A DNA stretch of 64,000 nucleotides from JAFALK01 sp036500605 (GTDB taxonomy: Bacteria; Pseudomonadota; Gammaproteobacteria; Burkholderiales; Burkholderiaceae_C): positions 10,095-74,094 of the forward strand of contig DASYBU010000036.1 of NCBI GenBank assembly GCA_036500605.1. The letters run 5' to 3'. A program made the translations under genes and the position numbers. Below the pieces are notes generated by a model. The model saw only the letters and a list, made by a program, of their open reading frames with translations. It was not told where the DNA came from and ran no database searches. Shown piece after piece: positions 55,253 to 63,927 of this stretch. The first letter of the stretch is position 1. Each line of letters begins with the position of its first letter.

Positions 55253-56677
55253 ATGAAGAAGATCAATTTCTGGATGGCTGGCTCCGCGGTGACGCTGCTG
55301 GCTACTTTGTCCGGCTGCGGTGGTGGCGGTGACAGCGGCGGCGATCACCCGTCGCCGACGCTGTCTGCAACGCTGCCGACTGCGGCCACGGCCGGCACGG
55401 CAGTGAGCATTACCGGCATCACGGCGACCAACGCCCAGGCCCTGACGGTCGACTGGGGTGACGGCACGCAGGATGCCCCGGCGACGATCCCCACGACCCT
55501 GACGCACACGTATGCCGCGACAGCGACTTGCGTGAAGGCGGCGCTTTGCACCATCGACGTCGCCGCTCTGGGCTGGGGCCCAGCCGCTGAGCAAATGGGC
55601 GCTGTCGTCCTCAGCCTTCCCCCGACGCTGACGGCCACGATTCCCGCCACCGGCACGGCCGCCGTCCCGTACAGCATCACCGGTATCGCCGCTGCCAATG
55701 GCACGGCGCTGTCCGTGGATTGGGGCGACGGCGTGAAGGAAACGCCGGCTGTGAGCTCCACGAGCCTGACCCACACCTACGCCGCCCCAGGCAGCTACAA
55801 CGTCGACCTGGTATTGACCGGCAAGGGCAACACCTCTGCCGAGAAAACGGCCAGTGTCACCGTCGGCTCCGCCGTTCCACCGACGCTGACGGCGACGCTG
55901 CCCACCGTCGGCCTGGTGGGTTCGGCGATCACTGTCACCGGTGTCACGACCGCCAACGGCTCGGCGTTGACCGTGAACTGGGGCGACGGCGTGACGGAGA
56001 CGCCGGCTCTCAGCTTGACGAGCCTGTCGCATACCTACGGCACGGCAGGCGGCTATTCCATCGGCATGACGTTGGCCGGCTTGGGGAACACTACGCCAGA
56101 TCAGAAGAACGGCTGCATCACGATCGTCGCATCCGGCCCGTTGCCTGAGTTGTTCATCAGCGAGTACATCGAAGGCACTTCGAGCAACAAGGCGATCGAG
56201 ATCTACAACCCGACCTCGTGCACGGTGGACCTGAGCGCCTATTCCTTGGAGGTGTATGCGAATGGCTCGAACACCCCGATTGCCGCTGCGACCGCGACAC
56301 TGAGCGGCATGCTGGCCCCGGGCAAGACGTACGTGCTGTACAACCCCTCGGCGATTGCAGCCCTGGTGTCCGCGATCAGCTCCAACGCCACGATCGTGTT
56401 CAAGGAAGCCGCGTTCCCCGCCCAAGTGACGCAATACAACGGCAATGACGCCGTGGTGTTGAAGAAGTCGGGCGTGGTGATCGACCAGGTCGGCGTGGTT
56501 GGCAACGACCCAGGTGCTGCTGGCTGGGGCGGACTGACGATGGACCATGACCTTCGCCGCAAGGCGGGCATCGTGCGCGGAACGCCGAATCTGACCTCGC
56601 CGTGGGATCCGACCGTGGAATGGGACATCCAAGCCGAAACGTCGGCCGGCCCCTTCAATGGTCTGGGCGACCGCTAA
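55253..56677 (+). CDS. Lipoprotein with three PKD-like repeats and a lamin-tail domain
   Basis: The 474-residue protein has a lipobox LSGC (Cys22) followed by glycines, three tandem PKD-like Ig domains each carrying a VDWGDG or VNWGDG motif and an LTHTY or LSHTY strand, and a C-terminal lamin-tail (LTD) domain beginning ELFISEYIEGTSSNKAIEIY. LTD domains of this type occur in extracellular nucleases and surface proteins, including the N-terminus of ExeM-like DNases, but here no nuclease domain follows. It may bind nucleic acid or carry partners at the surface. A GAGG site precedes the ATG; terminators follow. Confidence 0.9.
   Translation: MKKINFWMAGSAVTLLATLSGCGGGGDSGGDHPSPTLSATLPTAATAGTAVSITGITATNAQALTVDWGDGTQDAPATIPTTLTHTYAATATCVKAALCTIDVAALGWGPAAEQMGAVVLSLPPTLTATIPATGTAAVPYSITGIAAANGTALSVDWGDGVKETPAVSSTSLTHTYAAPGSYNVDLVLTGKGNTSAEKTASVTVGSAVPPTLTATLPTVGLVGSAITVTGVTTANGSALTVNWGDGVTETPALSLTSLSHTYGTAGGYSIGMTLAGLGNTTPDQKNGCITIVASGPLPELFISEYIEGTSSNKAIEIYNPTSCTVDLSAYSLEVYANGSNTPIAAATATLSGMLAPGKTYVLYNPSAIAALVSAISSNATIVFKEAAFPAQVTQYNGNDAVVLKKSGVVIDQVGVVGNDPGAAGWGGLTMDHDLRRKAGIVRGTPNLTSPWDPTVEWDIQAETSAGPFNGLGDR
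55355..56132 (+). repeat. Three tandem PKD-like repeats
   Basis: The three units start near 55355, 55622 and 55880, are about 85 residues each and share the opening PTLxATxP, the middle ALxVxWGDG and the LxHTY strand. The first is the most divergent and contains two extra cysteines (ATCVKAALC). Confidence 0.8.
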
Positions 56678-56732
56678 GGTTTGATCGTATCGGGCCAGCG
56701 CCGTACGGCTGGCCCCTCGCGATGAACACGCA

Positions 56733-56760
56733 GCCCTGCCTCTTCGGCAGGGCTTTTTTT
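56733..56760 (+). terminator. Terminator after the lamin-tail lipoprotein gene
   Basis: GCCCTGCC and GGCAGGGC form an 8-bp stem with a five-base loop followed by seven T residues. A second, longer GGCCAGC/GCTGGCC hairpin without a T-run lies just upstream (about 56692-56716). Confidence 0.93.
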
Positions 56761-56800
56761 ATTTGGCGCAACCGCGCCGTGCAGTGTCAAAGGACGGCAC

Positions 56801-57703
56801 ATGAACACCACAACATCCCGCAAGCGGCTCCGCCGCGCTTTGGCCACCGTCGTCGCGGTGACCCTGCTCGCAGGCCCCAGTGCTTTCGGTTGGAGTCACC
56901 TCGGCCATTGGCTGGTGGGCGACCTGGCACAACCGCTGCTCACGCCCGCCGCGCAGCAGCAGGTCGACATCCTGCTGAAGGGAGAGCCCGACCCGACGCT
57001 CGCTGGCGTGGCCTCCTGGGCCGATGAAATACGCGGCTCCGATTCGGACCTCGGCAAGAAGTCCGCCAAGTGGCACTACGTCGATCTCGACCCCAACCGC
57101 TGCGTCTACGTGCCGCAGGTCGCGTGCCCTGACGGCAACTGCGTGATCGCGGCGATCGACGAGCAACGCAAGATCCTCGCCGACACCACGCAAGCGCCCG
57201 AGGCTCGCCGCGACGCGCTGAAGTTCCTCGTCCACTTCATCGGCGATGTGCATCAACCGCTGCACGCCGGATCACGCCAGGATGCCGAGGGCCACACCGA
57301 CGCCGGTGGCAACAAGTACCAGATCAGCCTGCGCACGGCGATCACGCAGGAGTCTCGTGGCAAGCACCACGCCGTAGGCGAGCCCGTCGCCACCAACCTG
57401 CATGCGGTCTGGGATTACTACGAACTCGAATCGGCGGCCCTGCCCCCGGACGCCTATGCCGCGAAGCTGAGGAAGGAGGGCATTCCCCAGATCACGCCAG
57501 CAGCTTTGGGCAGCCCCGCCGACTGGGCCGTTGAATCGTGCAAGGGCATCAACGCACAAGGTCTGTATTCGCAGGACAGTGACGGTCAATGGCTGCACAA
57601 GCTCGGAGGCGCGTATCTCGATGCAAAGCGCCCTTATGCCGAAGAGCGCATCCGCACCGCCGCCGGCCGTTTGGCCGCAGTGCTCAATGAAACACTGAAG
57701 TGA
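56801..57703 (+). CDS. S1/P1-type zinc nuclease
   Basis: S1/P1 nucleases cut single-stranded DNA and RNA and remove 3'-phosphates from mononucleotides, using three zinc ions. The 300-residue precursor has a signal peptide ending just before W31, which becomes the N-terminal residue that ligates zinc in this family. H36 (HLGH), D75 (SWADEIR), WHYVD, HFIGDVHQPLHAG and NLHAVWDYYE supply the other known ligand positions, with spacing from W31 as in S1. It follows a terminator, so it has its own promoter, but lies in the same orientation as the receptor and lipoprotein genes. Confidence 0.95.
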   Translation: MNTTTSRKRLRRALATVVAVTLLAGPSAFGWSHLGHWLVGDLAQPLLTPAAQQQVDILLKGEPDPTLAGVASWADEIRGSDSDLGKKSAKWHYVDLDPNRCVYVPQVACPDGNCVIAAIDEQRKILADTTQAPEARRDALKFLVHFIGDVHQPLHAGSRQDAEGHTDAGGNKYQISLRTAITQESRGKHHAVGEPVATNLHAVWDYYELESAALPPDAYAAKLRKEGIPQITPAALGSPADWAVESCKGINAQGLYSQDSDGQWLHKLGGAYLDAKRPYAEERIRTAAGRLAAVLNETLK

Positions 57704-57728
57704 TTCGCTCGGACGCAACGTAAAAGCA

Positions 57729-57750
57729 AAAGCCCGCTTCGGCGGGCTTT
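57729..57750. terminator. Bidirectional terminator between nuclease and gabD
   Basis: AAAGCCCGC and GCGGGCTTT form a perfect 9-bp stem with a TTCG loop. It lies 25 bases after both convergent stops and has T or A runs on both sides, so it can serve both genes. Confidence 0.9.
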
Positions 57751-57774
57751 CTTCATGGGCGCTTCAGGGCCTGA

Positions 57775-59268
57775 TCACTTCTGGAGATCACCCAGGCAAA
57801 GATACTTCGCCTCCACATAGTCCTCGATGCCCTGCCGACCGCCCTCGCGCCCCAGGCCCGATTGCTTGACGCCGCCAAACGGCACTTCCGCGGTCGAGAT
57901 CAGACCCGTGTTGACGCCGACCATGCCGTACTCGAGCGCTTCGCCGACACGGAAGATGCGGCCGATATCGCGGCTGTAGAAATAGCTGGCCAGGCCGAAC
58001 TCGGTGCTGTTGGCGAAGGTGATCGCCTCGGCCTCGGTCTGGAACTTGAACACCGGCGCCATCGGGCCAAAGGTCTCTTCGCGCGAGCACAACATGGCCG
58101 GCGTGGCATCCACCAGGAGCGTCGGCTCGAAGAACTGCGCGCCCACCTCGGTGGCTCGCTTGCCGCCCGTCAGCACGCGCGCCCCCAGCGCGATCGCATC
58201 CTGCACATGGGCCTCGACCTTGTCGACGGCTGCCGGCTCGATCAGCGGGCCGACCTGCACGCCGGCCTCGAAGCCGTTGCCGAGCTTGAGCGTCGACACC
58301 CTGGCCGCGAGCTTCTCGACGAAGGCGTCGTAGACACCGGCCTGGACGTACAGCCGGTTGGCGCACACGCAGGTCTGGCCGGCATTGCGGTACTTGCTGG
58401 CCAGGGCACCTTCCACGGCGCTGTCGAGGTCAGCGTCATCGAACACGATGAACGGCGCGTTGCCGCCCAGTTCCAGCGAGAGCTTCTTGACCGTGGGCGC
58501 GCACTGGCGCATCAGGATGCGGCCGACCTCGGTCGAGCCGGTGAAGGACAGGTGACGCACCACATCGCTGTCGCACAGGACTTTGCCGATTTCGATGGAA
58601 TTGGCGCTGTCGGCCGTCAGCACATTGAGCACACCGGCCGGCATGCCCGCGCGTTGCGCCAGTTCCGCCAGAGCCAGCGCCGAGAGCGGTGTCGCCTCGG
58701 CGGGCTTGATGATCACGGTGCAGCCCGCCGCCAGTGCGGGCGCCACCTTGCGCGTGATCATGGCGTTAGGAAAGTTCCAGGGCGTGATGGCCGCGCACAC
58801 GCCGACCGGTTGCTTGATGACCAGATAGCGCTTGCCGGCTTCGGTGGTGGGAATGGTCTCCCCATAGATGCGCTTGCCTTCCTCGGCAAACCAGTCGATG
58901 AAGCTCGCGCCGTAGAGGATCTCGCCTTTGGCTTCGGCCACAGGCTTGCCCTGCTCGGCGGTGAGGATGCGGGCCAGGTCATCGGCATGCTTGACCAGCA
59001 GTTGCTGCCAGCGCAGCAGGATCGCTGCGCGCTCGCGCGCGGTCTTGCTGCGCCACAGCGGCCAGGCCTTGTTGGCGGCGGCGATCGCGGTCTCGGTTTC
59101 GGCGCGGCCCATGTCCGCCACATTGGCGAGATGCTCGCCGGTGGCAGGGTCGGTGACCGCAAAGGTATTGCCGCCGGACACCCATTCCCCGTTGACCAAG
59201 GCCTGGGTTTTGAACAGGCTCGCGTCTTCAAGCGCGGCCAGGGGTGATGGGTTGCTTGTGCTGCTCAT
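57775..59268 (-). CDS. gabD: NAD(P)-dependent succinate-semialdehyde dehydrogenase
   Basis: The 497-residue aldehyde dehydrogenase has GVCAAITPWNFPNAMITRK, the NAD-site FTGSTEVGR, the catalytic Glu in LELGGNAPFIV and the catalytic Cys in GQTCVCANR, and ends in the GabD-like SGLGREGGRQGIEDYVE. It oxidises succinate semialdehyde to succinate in GABA or related degradation. The GabD subfamily assignment comes from the overall pattern; glutarate-semialdehyde dehydrogenase is a close alternative. It diverges from alaS. Confidence 0.92.
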   Translation of the reverse strand: MSSTSNPSPLAALEDASLFKTQALVNGEWVSGGNTFAVTDPATGEHLANVADMGRAETETAIAAANKAWPLWRSKTARERAAILLRWQQLLVKHADDLARILTAEQGKPVAEAKGEILYGASFIDWFAEEGKRIYGETIPTTEAGKRYLVIKQPVGVCAAITPWNFPNAMITRKVAPALAAGCTVIIKPAEATPLSALALAELAQRAGMPAGVLNVLTADSANSIEIGKVLCDSDVVRHLSFTGSTEVGRILMRQCAPTVKKLSLELGGNAPFIVFDDADLDSAVEGALASKYRNAGQTCVCANRLYVQAGVYDAFVEKLAARVSTLKLGNGFEAGVQVGPLIEPAAVDKVEAHVQDAIALGARVLTGGKRATEVGAQFFEPTLLVDATPAMLCSREETFGPMAPVFKFQTEAEAITFANSTEFGLASYFYSRDIGRIFRVGEALEYGMVGVNTGLISTAEVPFGGVKQSGLGREGGRQGIEDYVEAKYLCLGDLQK

Positions 59269-59332
59269 GCTGTCATTCTCGAAAAGGACTCCTTGGGCAT
59301 GACTCTACCGCTAGCCGGAGAGGGTCGCCCTC

Positions 59333-59338
59333 TATAAT
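59333..59338 (+). promoter_or_regulatory. alaS: TATAAT -10 box of the alaS promoter
   Basis: A perfect TATAAT lies 46 bases before the alaS ATG in the divergent gabD/alaS region. The matching -35 position (about 59310-59315) is GC-rich and weak, so the promoter is probable but not certain. Confidence 0.5.
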
Positions 59339-59383
59339 CGAAAGCCCCGAAAAATCAAGCACATAAAGCGCGAAAGCCCCGGA

Positions 59384-62011
59384 ATGAAAGCAGCAGAGAT
59401 CCGTCAGACCTTTCTGAAATTCTTCGAGTCGAAGGGTCACCAGATCGTGGCCTCGAGCCCCGTCGTGCCGGGTGACGATCCGACGCTGCTGTTCACCAAT
59501 GCGGGCATGAACCAGTTCAAGGATGTGTTCCTGGGCTTCGACAAGCGCGCCTACACGCGTGCCACCACGAGCCAGAAGTGCATCCGCGCCGGCGGCAAGC
59601 ACAACGACCTGGACAACGTGGGCTACACGGCGCGGCATCACACCTTCTTCGAGATGCTGGGCAACTTTTCGTTCGGCGACTACTTCAAGCACGACGCGAT
59701 CAGCTTCGCCTGGGAATTGCTGACCACGCACTTCAAGCTGCCGGCCGACAAGCTGTGGGTGACGGTCTACGCAGAGGACGACGAGGCCTACGACATCTGG
59801 AACAAGACCGTGGGCGTGCCCGCCGAGCGCATCGTGCGCATCGGCGACAACAAGGGTGCGCGCTACATGTCGGACAACTTCTGGATGATGGGCGACACGG
59901 GCCCCTGCGGCCCCTGCACCGAGATCTTCTTTGACCACGGTCCCGAGATCCCCGGCGGCCCACCCGGCAGCCCTGGCGAAGATGGCGACCGCTACATCGA
60001 GATCTGGAACAACGTCTTCATGCAGTTCAATCGCACCGAAGACGGCGTGATGCACAAGCTGCCCAAGCCCAGTGTCGATACCGGCATGGGTCTGGAACGT
60101 CTGGCAGCGGTGCTCCAGCATGTGCACTCCAATTATGAGATCGATACCTTTGTCGCCTTGATCGATGCGGCCAAGAAGGCGGTTGATTCGGCCGGCGGCG
60201 GCGATTGCGATCGCGAGAGCCCTTCGCTCAAGGTGATCGCCGATCACATCCGCGCCTGCTCGTTCACCATCGTCGACGGCGTGATCCCTGGCAATGAAGG
60301 ACGCGGTTATGTGCTGCGCCGCATTGCCCGTCGAGCGATCCGCCACGGCTACAAGCTCGGCGCACGCAAGCCCTTCTTCCATCAAATCGTGGCCGAGCTG
60401 GTGACGCAGATGGGCGAGGCCTATCCCGAGCTGCGCGAAAAGCAGCAGCGCGTGACCGAGGTGCTCAAGCAGGAAGAGGAACGCTTCTTCCAGACCATCG
60501 CCAATGGCATGGAAATCCTTGAGGCCGCGCTGGCCACAGGCACGAAGCAGATCGACGGCGAGACCGCTTTCAAGCTGCACGACACCTACGGCTTCCCGGT
60601 AGACCTGACCGCCGACGTCTGCCGTGAGCGCGATGTGACCGTCGACCAGGCCGGATTTGAAGCCGCGATGACCCGCCAACGCGAGCAAGCGCGCGCGGCC
60701 GGCAAGTTCAAGATGGCGCAAGGCCTCGAATACAAGGGCGCGCCGACGGCCTTCCACGGCTACGAGCATCTGGTGCACGAAGGCGCCAAGGTCACGGCTG
60801 TCTATGTCGATGGCGCGCAAGTCGCGCAGGCAACGGCAGGCGACGACGCAGTCGTCGTGCTCGACCACACCCCTTTCTACGCCGAGAGCGGTGGCCAGGT
60901 GGGCGACAGCGGTGAGCTGCGCAACAACACGAGCCGCTTCGAGGTTGCAGATACCCTGAAGATCCAGGCCGACGTGTTCGGCCACCACGGCCGAGTACTC
61001 GAGGGCACGGTCAAGGCCGGCGATGTGTTCGCGGCCAAGGTCAACGCGGAAGCGCGTGGCAAGACCGTGCGCAACCACAGTGCTACGCATTTGATGCACA
61101 AAGCTCTGCGCGAAGTGCTGGGTGGCCATGTGCAACAGAAGGGTTCGCTGGTCAACGCCGAACGCACGCGTTTCGACTTTGCCCACAACGCCCCCATGAC
61201 GCAGGAGCAGATCGCCAAGGTCGAGGCCATCGTCAATGCCGAGGTCCTGGCCAATGCGGCCGCGCAGGCGCAGGTGATGGCGCTGGATGACGCGCAGAAG
61301 AGCGGCGCGATGATGCTCTTCGGCGAGAAGTACGGGGACACCGTGCGCGTGCTGAGCATCGGTTCGTCGAAGGAACTCTGCGGTGGCACGCATGTGCAAC
61401 GCACCGGGGACATCGGCCTGTTCAAGATCGTCGGCGAGAGCGGCGTTGCAGCCGGCATCCGGCGTGTTGAGGCCGTGACGGGAGGCAACGCCCTGGCCTA
61501 TCTGCAAGCGCTGGAAGCCACCGTGCATGCGGTGGCCGGCACGCTCAAGGCCGCGCCGACCGAGCTGGAGCCGCGCATTCATGCCGTGCTCGATCAGGTT
61601 CGCCAGTTGGAGAAGGAATTGGCGGCGGCCAAGAGCCGCCTCGCTTCCGCGCAAGGCGACGAGTTGATCGGGCAAGCCGTCGACGTCAAGGGCATCAAGG
61701 TGCTGGCCGCCACGTTGCCTGGCGCCGACGCCAAGACCTTGCGCGAAACGATGGACAAGCTCAAGGACAAGCTCAAGACCGCCGCCATCGTGCTGGCCGC
61801 CGTGGACGGCGACAAGGTGCAACTGGCTGCGGGCGTGACTGCCGACAGCATGGGCAAGGTCAAGGCCGGCGAACTCGTGAACTTCGTTGCTCAGCAGGTC
61901 GGAGGCAAAGGCGGCGGCAAGCCGGATTTGGCGATGGCCGGCGGCAGCAATCCGACGGCCCTTCCCGGTGCCCTGGCCAGCGTGCAGGCATGGGTTGCTG
62001 AGCGAGCCTGA
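59384..62011 (+). CDS. alaS: Alanine-tRNA ligase AlaRS
   Basis: The 875-residue class II synthetase has motif 1-3 regions (SSPVVPGDDPTLLFTNAGMN, KCIRAGGKHNDLDNVG, VDTGMGLERLAAVLQ), the tRNA-recognition domain, the editing domain with zinc-site HSATHLMHKAL and CGGTHVQRTGDIGLF, and a C-terminal oligomerisation domain (LAGVT-like QLAAGVTADSMGKV). It charges tRNA-Ala and removes mischarged Ser and Gly. It is followed within 5 bases by the YecA-family gene. Confidence 0.98.
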   Translation: MKAAEIRQTFLKFFESKGHQIVASSPVVPGDDPTLLFTNAGMNQFKDVFLGFDKRAYTRATTSQKCIRAGGKHNDLDNVGYTARHHTFFEMLGNFSFGDYFKHDAISFAWELLTTHFKLPADKLWVTVYAEDDEAYDIWNKTVGVPAERIVRIGDNKGARYMSDNFWMMGDTGPCGPCTEIFFDHGPEIPGGPPGSPGEDGDRYIEIWNNVFMQFNRTEDGVMHKLPKPSVDTGMGLERLAAVLQHVHSNYEIDTFVALIDAAKKAVDSAGGGDCDRESPSLKVIADHIRACSFTIVDGVIPGNEGRGYVLRRIARRAIRHGYKLGARKPFFHQIVAELVTQMGEAYPELREKQQRVTEVLKQEEERFFQTIANGMEILEAALATGTKQIDGETAFKLHDTYGFPVDLTADVCRERDVTVDQAGFEAAMTRQREQARAAGKFKMAQGLEYKGAPTAFHGYEHLVHEGAKVTAVYVDGAQVAQATAGDDAVVVLDHTPFYAESGGQVGDSGELRNNTSRFEVADTLKIQADVFGHHGRVLEGTVKAGDVFAAKVNAEARGKTVRNHSATHLMHKALREVLGGHVQQKGSLVNAERTRFDFAHNAPMTQEQIAKVEAIVNAEVLANAAAQAQVMALDDAQKSGAMMLFGEKYGDTVRVLSIGSSKELCGGTHVQRTGDIGLFKIVGESGVAAGIRRVEAVTGGNALAYLQALEATVHAVAGTLKAAPTELEPRIHAVLDQVRQLEKELAAAKSRLASAQGDELIGQAVDVKGIKVLAATLPGADAKTLRETMDKLKDKLKTAAIVLAAVDGDKVQLAAGVTADSMGKVKAGELVNFVAQQVGGKGGGKPDLAMAGGSNPTALPGALASVQAWVAERA

Positions 62012-62015
62012 TCAG

Positions 62016-62714
62016 GTGGCGCATCCGATCGACCACGAGAATGCCGAGGCGCTGGCCTCGATGCTGGCCATCCTCGCGCGGGCCTCGAGCTCCGATGAGG
62101 ACGCGCTTCTGGTCGACACGCTGGATGGCTATCTCACCGCCCTCGCCTGCGGTCCCGTCTACGGTTACCCGCTGCAAGCGATGGACGCCTTGTTTGGCGA
62201 CCATTGGGCAGCCGCGTTGGACGAACAAGAAGCGACAGAAGCCTTCATGGAGGCCTTGCACACGCGATGGACCGAAATCGGCGAAGCGTTGGAGCCCGGC
62301 CGTCTGGCGGCTGAGCCCGAACAGATGCAACTGATGCCTCTGATCACCGAGTTTGACGAAGCGGCCAAGGCCGACCTGATCACTCAGGGCGTGATGCGAT
62401 TCGAGGAAATGGATGCCCTGCCGGCCGCCGGCGTGCTTTGGGTCCAAGGATTTCTGCGAGCTGTGCAGGACCAAAGCCATGACTGGCACCGCTTCGATCA
62501 TGCGAGCCCGCTGGGTCATGAGCTTGATGCCATGCTGATGGCGATCGCCGTGGTCGCAATGCCTCCGGGTCAGCAGTTCAATGCCTATGTCGCCGAGGCC
62601 TACGAATCTGAAGATGTTGTCGACCAGGAGGTGCTGCTTGACGACGCCCTGTTCTGTGTCCAGGACCTCAAGCTGTTCTGGCAGCGCCCCGAGGCGAGGA
62701 AGAACTTGTCCTGA
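62016..62714 (+). CDS. YecA/UPF0149-family protein
   Basis: The 232-residue protein has the UPF0149 signature LDGYLTALACGPVYG near residue 35, the segment WVQGFLRAV, and an acidic helical C-terminus. No SEC-type zinc motif is present at the end, unlike the longer YecA proteins. I place the start at the GTG at 62016, four bases after the alaS stop; the frame runs back into alaS without a better start. The function of the family is unknown. A terminator follows. Confidence 0.82.
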   Translation: MAHPIDHENAEALASMLAILARASSSDEDALLVDTLDGYLTALACGPVYGYPLQAMDALFGDHWAAALDEQEATEAFMEALHTRWTEIGEALEPGRLAAEPEQMQLMPLITEFDEAAKADLITQGVMRFEEMDALPAAGVLWVQGFLRAVQDQSHDWHRFDHASPLGHELDAMLMAIAVVAMPPGQQFNAYVAEAYESEDVVDQEVLLDDALFCVQDLKLFWQRPEARKNLS

Positions 62715-62772
62715 GTGCTTGCTGGCTGAGAGCCTCATCGGCATACTCAAATCGAACAAGGAATCCCCCCAG

Positions 62773-62798
62773 CCCGCTGCGATCCAGCGGGTTTTTTT
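62773..62798 (+). terminator. Terminator after the alaS-yecA unit
   Basis: CCCGCTG and CAGCGGG form a 7-bp stem with a five-base loop followed by seven T residues. Confidence 0.92.
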
Positions 62799-62821
62799 GT
62801 CCCCTGAATGGAACCCTCGCC

Positions 62822-63346
62822 ATGCCAGATTTCCACATCCGCCGCGCCTTGCCCAGTGATGCCCCAGGTTTCGTGCAGATGATGTCCGAGCCAGAAGTCT
62901 TCGGCGGCTTGCTGCAGCTGCCGTATCCCACCGAGGAACTTTGGCGCCAGCGCCTGGCTGAGCATGCCGCACCGGGAAAGTCTGACCTCCATCTGGTAGC
63001 AGTGCGCGGCGCCGAATTGCTGGGCAGCGCGGGGCTGCATCCGGCCGGCGCATCGCTGCGTCGCCGTCACGCGATGGGCATGGGCATTTCAGTTTGCAAG
63101 GGTGAGCAAGGCAAAGGCATTGGCAGCGCGCTGATGGCGGCATTGCTGGACTACGCCGACAACTGGGGCCAGGTACTGCGCGTGGAGCTGACTGTCTATA
63201 CCGACAATGCCCAGGCCATCCGCCTGTATGAACGTTTCGGTTTCACGAGTGAAGGCGTCTTGCGCTCTTATGCCTTGCGCGCGGGGCAGTATGTCGACGT
63301 GCTCTCTATGGCCCGATTGCACCCAAGTCCGCCGAGCTTGGCCTGA
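62822..63346 (+). CDS. GNAT-family N-acetyltransferase (YhhY-like)
   Basis: The 174-residue protein resembles E. coli YhhY, an L-amino-acid N-acetyltransferase: MSEPEVFGGLLQLPYPTEE near the N-terminus, the acetyl-CoA site GISVCKGEQGKGIGSALM, and RLYERFGFTSEGVLRSYALR. The substrate is inferred only from this likeness. It has its own short upstream region after the terminator, with no clear promoter boxes. Confidence 0.88.
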   Translation: MPDFHIRRALPSDAPGFVQMMSEPEVFGGLLQLPYPTEELWRQRLAEHAAPGKSDLHLVAVRGAELLGSAGLHPAGASLRRRHAMGMGISVCKGEQGKGIGSALMAALLDYADNWGQVLRVELTVYTDNAQAIRLYERFGFTSEGVLRSYALRAGQYVDVLSMARLHPSPPSLA

Positions 63347-63357
63347 GCAAATGCCCT

Positions 63358-63669
63358 TCAGAAGGGGCGCAAAAAGGCTTGACCGTGTGCGCCACCACCC
63401 ATTGAGGTACCAACGTTCGATGTGGAGGGCTCGGCAGAGCCACTGCTCACGGTGTCTGCTACTTGGGCATTGACGGCCCCCGTGGCCGGAGTGGGCGCCG
63501 ACTTGTCGCTCGCGACAGGTGTCGGCTCGCGATGCTGCGGCTCGGCTGCGACGCGTTTCCCCGTCAGCACCAGGCGTGCAAGCTTGACGACCTCGCTGGC
63601 ATTGGCCGGGGCGGGTAGATTGAACGCAATTACTGCGATGACAAGGGCGATCAGAGAGCGATGCTGCAT
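63358..63669 (-). CDS. Small exported protein with a LVLTGKRV motif
   Basis: The 103-residue protein has a signal peptide ending PAPANA, then ASEVVKLARLVLTGKRVAAE and a low-complexity Ala/Ser/Thr/Gly tail. Short exported proteins with a V-x-L-x-x-(V/L)-(V/I)-V-T-GKR block occur widely in Burkholderiales and have no known role. I start at ATG 63669; a TTG two codons upstream is possible. It converges with the acetyltransferase. Confidence 0.62.
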   Translation of the reverse strand: MQHRSLIALVIAVIAFNLPAPANASEVVKLARLVLTGKRVAAEPQHREPTPVASDKSAPTPATGAVNAQVADTVSSGSAEPSTSNVGTSMGGGAHGQAFLRPF

Positions 63670-63885
63670 GGCCAAACGCCGGCATATTGCCAGCCTGTCT
63701 TTTCAGTGTCGGCAGTATCGCCAGATGCAGCTGTTCCAGCCATGCCGATGTGACGAAGTGCAGATTGGCGCGACCAAATGGGTGATCCTGAGGCCGGACC
63801 GCAACAAACGGGTTCTCGGATGGCTCCTATCAAACCTGCGGCCATTTTTGAAACGCGATATTCGTTTCGATTTCCCCAAAAGCAA
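63670..63885. other. Intergenic stretch without supported genes
   Basis: Several short open frames cross this stretch on both strands, but none has a ribosome binding site or a recognisable product. It presumably contains the promoter of the small exported protein and the tail of the rRNA operon transcript. A short GAAACG/CGTTTC inverted repeat is at 63850-63868. Confidence 0.5.
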
Positions 63886-63914
63886 AACCCCCACCTCTTT
63901 GGGAGGTGGGGGTT
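63886..63914 (-). terminator. rRNA operon terminator
   Basis: AACCCCCACCTC and GAGGTGGGGGTT pair over 12 bp around a five-base loop. On the minus strand the stem is followed by TTGCTTTTGG, 14 bases after the 5S gene. Confidence 0.93.
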
Positions 63915-63927
63915 AGGCGGGGTAAAT

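Noticed and set aside
59273..61822. Minus-strand open frame of 849 codons opposite alaS
   Set aside because: No recognisable product; alaS on the plus strand is intact.
63422..63916. Plus-strand open frame near the rRNA terminator
   Set aside because: It ends inside the terminator hairpin and lies opposite the small exported protein; no start signal or motif.
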